The notes beneath the pieces were generated by a model. That model did no database searches. It saw only the letters and a program-made list of their open reading frames with translations, and was not told the DNA's origin. From Desulfobulbus sp. (GTDB lineage Bacteria > Desulfobacterota > Desulfobulbia > Desulfobulbales > Desulfobulbaceae), in contig JAUWAH010000002.1 in NCBI GenBank assembly GCA_030602145.1, positions 1 through 21,017 on the forward strand: a stretch of DNA of 21,017 nucleotides, given 5' to 3'. The position numbers and the translations under genes are program-made. Shown piece by piece: positions 7,757 through 14,767 of the stretch (position 1 is the first letter of the stretch; every line of letters begins with the position of its first letter).

Positions 7757-8059
7757 TAGGGTCTGACCGTCATCGAGACCCGGCTGTGCGGAAGAAAGAA
7801 ATGGTCTCTTTGGCGGTGTCCATCCGCAGTCTATCCGTCTTGGCCGCACCTTTCCTGCCAGGTGGTCATTGATCGGCAAGTTGCGATCGACCAAGCTGCG
7901 ACTGCGATGAGGCGATGAGCACCCAAGAATGGGAGGAAAGGGGCCGGCAGCATCCACTTGGACACCGTTGGTGCCGCCGTCGACCAGGTTTTCGGCCCCG
8001 AAATGACGGCGGCGGGAGAAGCTGCGACCAAAGGAGAAGAGGGGGAGTGCTTGTCGCGA
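7757..8059. other. Gene-free stretch between cbiR and the small minus-strand gene
   Basis: The two flanking genes converge on these 303 bases. The only structure I see is a 6-bp stem, GGGTCT (7759-7764) with AGACCC (7776-7781) around an 11-base loop, directly after the cbiR stop; it has no T run. Open frames here on both strands have biased, repetitive composition and no ribosome binding site, so I call no gene. Confidence 0.5.
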
Positions 8060-8254
8060 TTACGACCTGGTTTTACCGGTGACGAACAGTTCAAACAACT
8101 TCTCGAAGACAAAGGGAATGGCCGAGGCCTGGGCATTGGCCGACCCGGCATAGGCCTTGGTCAGTTCGAAGGCGCGTTCGAAGGCATCCTCGTGGCGAGA
8201 TTTTTTTTCCTTGGTGATGATGGTGACCAGTTCTTCGGCGATGTGATCTTCCAT
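8060..8254 (-). CDS. Small conserved-looking hypothetical protein, 64 aa
   Basis: On the minus strand, ATG at 8254-8252 opens a 64-aa frame beginning MEDHIAEELVTIITKEK and ending in TAA at 8062-8060. The composition is that of a real soluble helical protein: acidic/basic alternation, then AFELTKAYAGSANAQASAIPFVFEKLFELF, with no low-complexity bias. A weak ribosome binding site (AGGT on the minus strand, plus positions 8261-8264) lies 6 bases upstream. I do not recognise a named family and cannot suggest a function. It has no partner gene on its strand and is divergent from the DAC-like gene. The opposite strand also has a long open frame, but its product is rich in Gly/Phe shadows of this gene. 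Confidence 0.62.
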   Translation of the reverse strand: MEDHIAEELVTIITKEKKSRHEDAFERAFELTKAYAGSANAQASAIPFVFEKLFELFVTGKTRS

Positions 8255-8282
8255 GGCTGTACCTGTGCTGAAATCGCTGATG

Positions 8283-8317
8283 GGCTTCGAACCGGGATGA
8301 TGGCGCGATCCGAAGCC
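8283..8317 (-). repeat. Inverted repeat in the leader of the 64-aa gene
   Basis: GGCTTCG (8283-8289) and CGAAGCC (8311-8317) are perfect inverted copies separated by 21 bases, ending 28 bases before the start codon of the 64-aa minus-strand gene. The pair could be an RNA leader stem or a regulator site. No terminator features are present. Confidence 0.35.
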
Positions 8318-8396
8318 AGTTGCCCCGTCGGGTCATGATAGGCAAAATGACTGCGTTGGCCAAGCTCTTTTCACCCTGCCGCCGACCGGTTCCGGT

Positions 8397-8448
8397 TGTG
8401 ATGGGGACAATGGCGACCATGGCCGGCGAGGGCGATGGTCCCGTCACA
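8397..8448. repeat. Imperfect inverted repeat in the divergent intergenic region
   Basis: TGTGATGGGGAC (8397-8408) pairs with GTCCCGTCACA (8438-8448) over 11 base pairs with one bulged G and one G-U wobble, enclosing 29 GC-rich bases. It lies between the divergent 64-aa gene and the DAC-like gene. It may be an RNA fold or chance in GC-rich DNA. Confidence 0.35.
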
Positions 8449-8488
8449 TTCATATCGGCCCGTCAATTGGCTTGATCAGTCATCCTCT

Positions 8489-8533
8489 CTCCTGGGCCCG
8501 GCAGGAGTGAAGCACCCGAGACCGGGCTTCGGG
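8489..8533. repeat. Two adjacent short stem-loops upstream of the DAC-like gene
   Basis: The first is CTCCTG (8489-8494) with CAGGAG (8502-8507) around a 7-base loop. The second is CCCGA (8515-8519) with TCGGG (8529-8533) around a 9-base loop. Neither is followed by a T run on the plus strand. They lie upstream of the candidate promoter for the DAC-like gene, so they may be operator-like or belong to a minus-strand transcript. Confidence 0.35.
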
Positions 8534-8573
8534 CACCATGTCCGCTCGGGGCGGCCTTGGACTTGAAATCGCC

Positions 8574-8602
8574 TTGACGTCCACGAAACCTGCCGGTACC
8601 TT
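8574..8602 (+). promoter_or_regulatory. Candidate promoter of the DAC-like gene
   Basis: TTGACG (8574-8579) and TACCTT (8597-8602) are separated by 17 bases. The -35 box matches at five of six positions and the -10 box at three. The transcript would start near 8609, about 70 bases before ATG 8682. The rest of 8255-8681 holds the inverted repeats listed separately and no gene that I can support. Confidence 0.35.
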
Positions 8603-8681
8603 GCCGACATAAGCCGTCCGGTTGCGAGATCGGACCAACCACCTTCCTGCAGTCAGACGGTGCCGCGCACCGGCAGCATCC

Positions 8682-10124
8682 ATGAGCCAAGAAGTCCTGC
8701 CATCCTTTATCCGCCGTTGCGTCAGCGATATCCTCAACGGCCTCAGCGACGGCCTGACCCATTTTTCCGGGGCCAGCCGGGCCGCCGTTATCTTTGCCCT
8801 CCGACCCGACAGCCCGATGATGCTGTGTGATCCGCAAAACCTGCTCAAGGGGCATGAGCCGATCTTCAAAAGCCTCTATCTGGAAACCCAGAAGTGGCGC
8901 ATCAACGAAAAACTGCGCTTTGACCGCAAACATTTCGCCGAGATCCTGCCGGTCAAGGATCCGGGGCTCGCCGGCCTCCTCTCCCATGGCGGCTATTCGG
9001 GATCGGTTTTTTTCCAGCAGTGGTTCACCGAGCACCATCCTGACCTCTGTTCCACCGGGCCGACGGAATGCTGGCTGGAACACGCTGTCTGGCGGTTTTC
9101 CCACGATCTGGCCAACGAAGCCGATCTCTACACCGGCATTTCCGGATACTTCCTCAAGGAGTATGCCACCCACGCGGTGCGCGACTACATTATCGACCAG
9201 ATGAATCTGCTGCTCGGCTGGGACAGCACCATGCGGGTCTATCCAATCCTCGATGCGGTGCTGATGATATCGGAAACCCAGGAAGAGGGCTCCTATCCGG
9301 AAGGGCGTCTGCTGTTTGTCGACCCCTGTATGCACAACCAGCTGAACTTCTTGATTGAATTCCAGAAGGAACTTCGGCCCCAGTTGATGCATTACAAGCA
9401 TGTGCGCAAATTGATGCTCACCGTCGAGCGGTCGGGCCGCTACCTGGTGAGCGATGGCCGGGCGATCCTGGGCATCAGCGACGACACCCTGCCTGCTTTT
9501 TCGCTGTGCGCCGATTTTCGTGGCCGGCACGGCTTCTTGAAGGTCAATCGCAGCAAGGTGTGCAGTTTTGCCGACGGCCGTTTCAGTTCGACCACCTACC
9601 AGGCCAAACTGGTGCAGTTGGAGGAGTTGCTGCTGGAATCACCCTTGGCGCGTTCCGACAGCTTTTTCATCTTCAAGATCGTGGTCAGCCTGGTTCACCA
9701 TTCCCAGAGGCGCAAGCACGGCTGCACCATCGTCATCGACCTCAACGAGCAGCCGGTCAGTATTTCCGGGCAAAGCCTGTCGCCGCCCCTCGATCTGCGC
9801 AAGCCCTATACCTTGAAGCTGGCCAAGTCGCTGATCAAGGTCGACGGCGCGCTGCACATCGGCGCGGACATGCATCTGCACGGCTTTGCCTGCCTGCTGG
9901 ACGGGAGGGCCTTCGCCGGCGAGGATCTGGCCCGCGGCGCCCGCTACAATTCGGCCCTGCGCTTCACCGCCGAGCATGCCAATATCATCGTGGTGGTTGT
10001 CTCCTCGGATCGGCCGGTTTCGGTCATCCAGCAGGGGATGGATCTCCATGGTGTCTGCACATGGGTTCAGCAGGGCGGTTGTTTCTACCACCTCGACCGG
10101 CTCGACTCCTGGGTGGGTCAATAA
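8682..10124 (+). CDS. Diadenylate-cyclase (DisA_N/DAC) domain protein with variant catalytic motif
   Basis: The 480-aa protein ends in a domain that reads like the DAC domain of c-di-AMP synthases. The DGA motif is at 388-390 (KVDGALHIGADM), followed by HGFACLLDG and then GARYNSALRF (419-428) where canonical enzymes have a G-x-RHR-AA motif, and a VVVVSSDRPVSVIQQ strand. The middle (about 235-330) contains VRKLMLTVER, LVSDGRAILGI, FRGRHGFLKV and KVCSFADGRFS before LEELLLES. The N-terminal 200 residues look soluble and are not recognised. No signal peptide or membrane segment is seen. Tyr and Asn replace His and Arg of RHR, so activity cannot be assumed; it may be a distinct DAC class or a nucleotide-binding sensor. 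The frame extends to TTG 8622, but ATG 8682 begins the protein-like sequence; no clear ribosome binding site precedes it. Confidence 0.75.
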   Translation: MSQEVLPSFIRRCVSDILNGLSDGLTHFSGASRAAVIFALRPDSPMMLCDPQNLLKGHEPIFKSLYLETQKWRINEKLRFDRKHFAEILPVKDPGLAGLLSHGGYSGSVFFQQWFTEHHPDLCSTGPTECWLEHAVWRFSHDLANEADLYTGISGYFLKEYATHAVRDYIIDQMNLLLGWDSTMRVYPILDAVLMISETQEEGSYPEGRLLFVDPCMHNQLNFLIEFQKELRPQLMHYKHVRKLMLTVERSGRYLVSDGRAILGISDDTLPAFSLCADFRGRHGFLKVNRSKVCSFADGRFSSTTYQAKLVQLEELLLESPLARSDSFFIFKIVVSLVHHSQRRKHGCTIVIDLNEQPVSISGQSLSPPLDLRKPYTLKLAKSLIKVDGALHIGADMHLHGFACLLDGRAFAGEDLARGARYNSALRFTAEHANIIVVVVSSDRPVSVIQQGMDLHGVCTWVQQGGCFYHLDRLDSWVGQ

Positions 10125-10137
10125 CCAGCATGGCTGG
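10125..10137 (+). terminator. Short hairpin directly after the DAC-like gene, possible terminator
   Basis: CCAGC (10125-10129) and GCTGG (10133-10137) form a perfect 5-bp GC-rich stem with a 3-base loop, immediately after the TAA stop. A second palindrome, TGGCATGCCA, lies at 10144-10153. There is no T run, so intrinsic termination would be weak. The next gene is on the opposite strand and converges here. Confidence 0.3.
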
Positions 10138-10252
10138 ACCAATTTGGCATGCCACAACGAACAATGAAAGGTCTGCACTCCGGCATGGCAACGTCGCCGG
10201 AACCAACACGTTCAGGTGAAAATCAAGGAGATCCTGAGGGCACTGAGGCGGA

Positions 10253-11005
10253 TCACGGGTGGATGGAGCCCGACCCGATGCCGGTTACAAGCTCCCTCGC
10301 TTCCGGCATTCCCTGGGATTCAAAGGCGGTGTCGATCAGGTCCCGAAGTGCGCCGCGACATGATTTCAAGGGCGGCAGGGACGGAATAGCCGGTAGCAGG
10401 TGCTCGGCGCCCGCCGGGGCCGCCAAGCGCATCTTCTCTTCGAGATAGTCGTCCCGTCCCGATGACAGGCCACCGGCCATCGACCCTTCCTGTTGGCTGA
10501 AACTGCCATCCAGGCGGCGCATGAAGCCCATCATGGTGCCCAGGTCGTTGTTGCGGTGAAAGGCCTCGATGTCCTCGGCAATGGCCTTGCCCTCTTCCAC
10601 CAGTCGGGCGAGGGTGACGCGGTAACGGCTCACCCCCTCGCTCAACCGGTTGTAAATGTCGATGAACAGGTTGTGAAACCGGGAGCGCCGGGTCAGGCCG
10701 TGAACAGACTGGCCGGCAAACAACCGCTGCCGGATGGATGCCGAACGAAGCAGGTAAGGGTCGAGGAAGACCTGGTCGCGCAGCCCCGTCAGGCGGAAGA
10801 AATCATGGATAAGTGATTCCCTCCCCAGGAGGATGTAGAGCCTGATCAGGTCAAAGCCGACCTCGTTCTCCAGTTGCCGGTAGGCTTCGCGGATGTGTTG
10901 GTTGTACTCGCGGCTGCTGTCCTCGATCATTTTGCGGAAACCGAAGTAGCGGTCCGCGATCTCCCTCTTGATCTCCAGGGAGAGCAGCTCTTCCATGTCG
11001 TGCAT
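10253..11005 (-). CDS. Hypothetical protein, 250 aa, helical
   Basis: The minus-strand gene starts at ATG 11005-11003 and stops with TGA at 10255-10253. A strong site, GGGAGG, lies 6 bases before this ATG on the minus strand, which decides it over the upstream in-frame extension to 11128. The product begins MHDMEELLSLEIKREIADRY and is mainly helical with many charged residues. Landmarks are FDLIRLYILLGRE, DPYLLRS, the SVHGLTRRSRFHNLF segment and RNNDLGTMMGFMRRL. The last 70 residues (Gly/Ser and Pro-rich, then SCRGALRDLIDTAF) look less ordered. No catalytic motif, signal peptide or membrane segment is visible. I think it is a conserved unknown of this bacterial group, but cannot name a family. 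It converges with the DAC-like gene and diverges from dnaG. Confidence 0.75.
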   Translation of the reverse strand: MHDMEELLSLEIKREIADRYFGFRKMIEDSSREYNQHIREAYRQLENEVGFDLIRLYILLGRESLIHDFFRLTGLRDQVFLDPYLLRSASIRQRLFAGQSVHGLTRRSRFHNLFIDIYNRLSEGVSRYRVTLARLVEEGKAIAEDIEAFHRNNDLGTMMGFMRRLDGSFSQQEGSMAGGLSSGRDDYLEEKMRLAAPAGAEHLLPAIPSLPPLKSCRGALRDLIDTAFESQGMPEARELVTGIGSGSIHP

Positions 11006-11085
11006 GACGGGCCTCCCGAGCGCGGCCGAAAAGAAGGAAGGAACCGGGGCGGAAAGGGTGGCTGGTGCACAAAGCTCCCGTCTCC

Positions 11086-11114
11086 GCCTCAATGGAGGCA
11101 TTGTAAATGACAAT
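11086..11114. repeat. Two abutting palindromes in the divergent dnaG upstream region
   Basis: GCCTC-AATG-GAGGC (11086-11099) is followed at once by ATTGT-AAATG-ACAAT (11100-11114). Both are perfect 5-bp inverted repeats. They sit between the 250-aa minus-strand gene (start 11005) and dnaG (start 11171), where a promoter for either gene would be expected. They may be operators or leader hairpins. No clear -35/-10 pair is seen. Confidence 0.4.
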
Positions 11115-11170
11115 CCGGAAAAAAGCATGGGGTTGTTTGCCCTGTGTCGGTGCAGGTGAAAGGTGTAGCC

Positions 11171-12958
11171 GTGTCAACATCTCATGATCATATAAAAAGG
11201 ACGATCAAGGAGACCGCCGACATCGTCCAGGTGGTCGGTGAGGTGGTCGAGCTGAAACGGGCCGGCAATCGCCTGACCGGTCTATGCCCCTTCCACAGCG
11301 AGAAAACCCCCTCCTTCACCGTCAATCCCCAGGGAAGATTTTTCCATTGCTTCGGATGCGGCGAGCACGGCGATGTGTTCGACTTCCTGATGAAGTATCA
11401 CCGCATGGAGTTTCCGGAAGCACTCAAGAATCTCGCCCAGCGTTGCGGCATCGACCTGGAGGAGCGGCAGTTGACCGAGGCGGAGCGGCTCCAGCTGCGC
11501 CGGCGGGAGATCCTGTTTGAGGCCAACGAGATGGCCACGGTACTTTATCAGGAATTCCTGCGGCACCCCAGACTGGGCAAGCTGGCACGGAAATATCTGG
11601 AGCAGCGCGGGGTGGATGCGGGTGTTGTCGAACGCTATAGGTTGGGCTCTGCACCCGATCCGGAACAGGCCGGATGGCATGTCCTCACCGATCAACTGCT
11701 GGCCAAGGGGTTGCCGATCGACGCGCTGCAGCAGGTCGGTCTGTCGGTGGCCAAGGAGCAGGGCGGTTTCTATGATCGGTTCCGCTCGCGGATCATGTTT
11801 CCCCTGGTTGACCTGACCGGCAGGGTGGCGGCTTTCGGCGGCCGTATCCTCGGGGAGGGCAAACCCAAATACATGAACTCGCCGGAGAGTCCGGTTTTCG
11901 ACAAGGGACGCCTGCTGTTCGGCCTGCGCCAGCACCGCGACTCGATCCGCAAGCAGCGCAAGGCCCTGGTGGTCGAGGGCAACTTCGATGTGCTCCTGCT
12001 GGCCGTGCACGGCATCGACAATGTGGTCGCCCCATTGGGCACGGCGCTGAGTCGGCACCACATCCAGACCCTCCGCGGCTATGCCGACGAGGCGATCCTG
12101 CTGTTTGATGCCGACTCGGCCGGCTTGAAGGCGGCCATGCGCAGCATTCCTCTCTTCCTGGCCGGGCAGATGGAGGCCAAGGTGGCCCTGTTGCCCACCG
12201 GCCACGATCCCGATTCCTTTGTGCGCGCCGAGGGTGCGGCGGCCGTCGCCGCCCTGATGGAGCAGGCGCGCCCGCTGGCCGAGTTCGCCTTCGACAACCT
12301 TGTGCGCACCCACGGGTTGACCTTGGCCGGAAAGAACAAGATCGTTGCCGTGCTCAACGAACTGATCCGTGACGCGGCCGACCCCGGGCAGCGAGCTTTG
12401 ATGACGGCCCATTTCAGTGAAAAGCTGGGAGTCCCCTCCAGTTATTTCACCACCGGCCGGCAACTCACCGCGAGGCCGGCGGCGCCGGAAACGGCACCGG
12501 AGTCTCCCGGGCTGGCCCGTCTGCCCAGAAGGGAAAAACAGGTGATCGATTTTCTCATCCTCTATCCCGAACACTTTGCCGATCTCCGCGAAGCCGGCCT
12601 GGAGCAGGTTCTTCAGGAGCCGGCCGCCGTGCGGTTCGTCTCCCGTCTGGCTCAGGCCACGGCAATCCTCCCCGGTCGCCCAGAACAATTGCTGGATATG
12701 ATCACCGACGAGGAGGAGCGTGCCTATGTCGTGCAGATCCTGACCGGCGGATCGCCGCATGATGCCGAGCAGGAAGAAGGGCGAAGCATGCGCGACGAGC
12801 TGGTCCGGTGGCTTGGGTCGGTCGCCCATCGGCGTACCGCCGCCAATATTCAGGAACAGATCAATCGGGCTGAAGGCATTGGGAATACTGGCTTGCTGAT
12901 GGAATTGATTCGCCGCAAACAGGAAATGGAACAAAAAAAGAGAGGCAATTCAATTTAA
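11171..12958 (+). CDS. dnaG: DNA primase
   Basis: DnaG makes RNA primers for replication, working with the DnaB helicase. From GTG 11171 it is 595 aa. The zinc-binding motif is CPFH (Cys39, His42) with CFGC (Cys60, Cys63). The TOPRIM core has Glu269 in VVEGNFD and Asp313/Asp315 in LLFDADSAG, and the later GHDPDSF motif is present. The C-terminal helicase-binding region (about 445-595) is divergent, as is usual. GTG 11171 is preferred over GTG 11144 because AAAGGTG (11159-11165) sits 5 bases upstream and the protein then begins in the normal family way, with DHIKRTIKETADIVQVV. The gene heads a dnaG-rpoD pair; no rpsU precedes it. Its stop lies inside one arm of an AT-rich inverted repeat. Confidence 0.97.
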   Translation: MSTSHDHIKRTIKETADIVQVVGEVVELKRAGNRLTGLCPFHSEKTPSFTVNPQGRFFHCFGCGEHGDVFDFLMKYHRMEFPEALKNLAQRCGIDLEERQLTEAERLQLRRREILFEANEMATVLYQEFLRHPRLGKLARKYLEQRGVDAGVVERYRLGSAPDPEQAGWHVLTDQLLAKGLPIDALQQVGLSVAKEQGGFYDRFRSRIMFPLVDLTGRVAAFGGRILGEGKPKYMNSPESPVFDKGRLLFGLRQHRDSIRKQRKALVVEGNFDVLLLAVHGIDNVVAPLGTALSRHHIQTLRGYADEAILLFDADSAGLKAAMRSIPLFLAGQMEAKVALLPTGHDPDSFVRAEGAAAVAALMEQARPLAEFAFDNLVRTHGLTLAGKNKIVAVLNELIRDAADPGQRALMTAHFSEKLGVPSSYFTTGRQLTARPAAPETAPESPGLARLPRREKQVIDFLILYPEHFADLREAGLEQVLQEPAAVRFVSRLAQATAILPGRPEQLLDMITDEEERAYVVQILTGGSPHDAEQEEGRSMRDELVRWLGSVAHRRTAANIQEQINRAEGIGNTGLLMELIRRKQEMEQKKRGNSI

Positions 12959-13093
12959 CATGTTGAAAAAAGATGCAAATCGGATAGGTTTAAAAAATTG
13001 TATTTTAAAGTGATATTCATGTATCTCCTGTGATTTGAGCATATTGCAGCGGATTGGCCGAGGCGTCTTGCTAACCTGTTGAAATGTTAAATT
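12952..13093. repeat. AT-rich spacer bounded by a 10-bp inverted repeat, between dnaG and rpoD
   Basis: AATTTAACAT (12952-12961) and ATGTTAAATT (13084-13093) are perfect inverted copies 122 bases apart. TGTTGAAA also occurs in direct orientation at 12961-12968 and 13077-13084. The left arm contains the dnaG stop codon. The spacer is strikingly AT-rich compared with all flanking genes and holds no open frame. It most likely contains rpoD promoter elements (for example TTGTAT 12998-13003 with TATCTC 13022-13027), although a relic of a small mobile element is possible. No target-site duplication is seen. Confidence 0.45.
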
Positions 13094-13168
13094 TTTTTTT
13101 AATGGTGGCAGGTAGGGGTCGGACAGGAGGCGGTTCGCCGGATCAATGACGGTTTGGAGGAGGGGAGA

Positions 13169-14767
13169 ATGGAAGCGGATAGTTATCTGTTGGATGATGG
13201 TCAGGAGCCCGAAGCCATCACCGAAGGTTCGCGGCAGAGTTGGTCCAATGATTCCCAAGACGAAGAAGATTGGGCCATCCGCAACAACATCGAGCGCCGC
13301 TCTCAGGTTGATCGTCGGATCGGCGAGGACCGCCGGGGTGGTGATCGTCGGGGAACGGGCAGCAGTATCGATCCGATGAACATTTACCTCCGGGAAATGG
13401 GCAACCAGAAGCTGCTGAGCCATGAGGAGGAAATGGAACTGGCGCGCATGATCGAGGACGGGGAAACCCGCATCCAGCGGGCGGTGCTGCGCCTGACCTT
13501 GGGGATCACCGCCCTCAACGATCTGGCCGAGAACCTGCTCCGCGGGAACGTGCGCATCAATTCGGTGATCAGAGGGTTGTCCGACAACGACGAGGAAGAG
13601 TTGAGCACAGTGCGCGACGCCTTCCTCGAACAGGTGGAAAAGGCCAACGAGCTGGATGCCCGCAGGCGAGAGCTGTTCGTTGAACTGAAGAAGCATGCCG
13701 GCAATGGGGACAGGGAGGCTGAGCTGGTAGCAGAAATTCTCGACGTAGGCACTGCCGTGGCGCACCTGTTCCAGGGGCACCGGCTCTGTTCCAAGGGGCT
13801 TTTGTCCGTGGCCGACGCGGTCAAGGAGCTGGCACAGAAATTCAACAAGGTCCGGGTGGTCGCCAGGCAGCAGGAGCTGCTGCTCGCCGCCCGGCGGCAC
13901 CAGGCGCAAGCGGCGGCAGATGGGTTCAATCCGGCGGAGATCGAGCAACGGGTCACCCTCGAATTGGCGGAAACCATCGGCATATCCTGGCCCGCTTTCG
14001 TCGAGGTGCAGCAGGACATCGAAATGGGCCGGGAGATGGCAAAGCAGGCCAAGGACACCCTGGTCCGCGCCAATTTGCGCCTGGTGATTTCGGTGTCCAA
14101 GAAATTCATGAACCGCGGCATGCAGCTGCCCGACCTGATCCAGGAAGGGAACATCGGCTTGATGAAGGCGGTGGAAAAATACGATTACAAGCGGGGCTAT
14201 AAATTTTCTACCTACGCCACCTGGTGGATCAGGCAGGCCGTGACCAGGGGGATCGCTGACCAGGGACGCACCATCCGCCTGCCGGTGCACATGATCGAAA
14301 CCATCAACCGTATTCTTCGCTTTTCCAAGGATTTTCAACGGGTCGAAAATCGCGAACCGACCCCGGAGGAGATCGCCGACCAACTGGGAACCGAGGTCGA
14401 ACGAGTCCATGTTGCTCTGAAGACCGCCAAGGATGCCATCTCCCTGGACGCTCCGGTCAACGATGAAGAAGACACCATGCTCAGCGATTTCATTGAAAAC
14501 CATGCCCATCCCGACCCGCAGGATCAATCGATCACCGAGAGCCTCAAGCGGTGCCTGTGCAAGGTTATGGGCTCGTTGACACCGAGGGAGGAAAAGGTGC
14601 TGCGCATGCGCTACGGTATCGAAATCGGCTGCGATCATACCCTGGAGGAGGTCGGGCAATGCTTTGCCGTGACCAGGGAGCGAATCCGCCAGATCGAGGC
14701 CCAGGCACTTAAAAAGCTGCGTCATCCCGCCAGAAGTCAGGATTTGCATGTGTTCATGACCGATTGA
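13169..14767 (+). CDS. rpoD: Primary RNA polymerase sigma factor (sigma70)
   Basis: The 532-aa product is the housekeeping sigma factor that directs RNA polymerase to -35/-10 promoters. Region 1.2 begins near residue 68 ([21 protein letters not shown]). A non-conserved spacer of about 190 residues follows. Region 2 (297-367) is highly conserved: [39 protein letters not shown] and [17 protein letters not shown]. Region 4 carries the helix-turn-helix [20 protein letters not shown]. The N-terminus is unusual: no recognisable region 1.1, but an Arg/Asp-rich repeat, [20 protein letters not shown] (43-62). The frame opens at TTG 13154, but GGAGGAGG (13156-13163) is a ribosome binding site for ATG 13169. 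The position after dnaG supports the primary-sigma call. Confidence 0.96.
   Translation: MEADSYLLDDGQEPEAITEGSRQSWSNDSQDEEDWAIRNNIERRSQVDRRIGEDRRGGDRRGTGSSIDPMNIYLREMGNQKLLSHEEEMELARMIEDGETRIQRAVLRLTLGITALNDLAENLLRGNVRINSVIRGLSDNDEEELSTVRDAFLEQVEKANELDARRRELFVELKKHAGNGDREAELVAEILDVGTAVAHLFQGHRLCSKGLLSVADAVKELAQKFNKVRVVARQQELLLAARRHQAQAAADGFNPAEIEQRVTLELAETIGISWPAFVEVQQDIEMGREMAKQAKDTLVRANLRLVISVSKKFMNRGMQLPDLIQEGNIGLMKAVEKYDYKRGYKFSTYATWWIRQAVTRGIADQGRTIRLPVHMIETINRILRFSKDFQRVENREPTPEEIADQLGTEVERVHVALKTAKDAISLDAPVNDEEDTMLSDFIENHAHPDPQDQSITESLKRCLCKVMGSLTPREEKVLRMRYGIEIGCDHTLEEVGQCFAVTRERIRQIEAQALKKLRHPARSQDLHVFMTD

Noticed and set aside
7759..7781. 6-bp stem after cbiR as the operon terminator
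   Set aside because: The loop is 11 bases and there is no T run, so it is noted only in the intergenic entry.
7958..8338. Plus-strand open frame of 126 codons opposite the 64-aa gene
   Set aside because: Its sequence has biased Gly/Phe composition, no ribosome binding site, and is the complement of a more protein-like frame.
13092..13100. Run of nine T residues after dnaG, as a terminator
   Set aside because: The preceding bases form only A-T pairs and no stable hairpin; dnaG and rpoD may well be co-transcribed.
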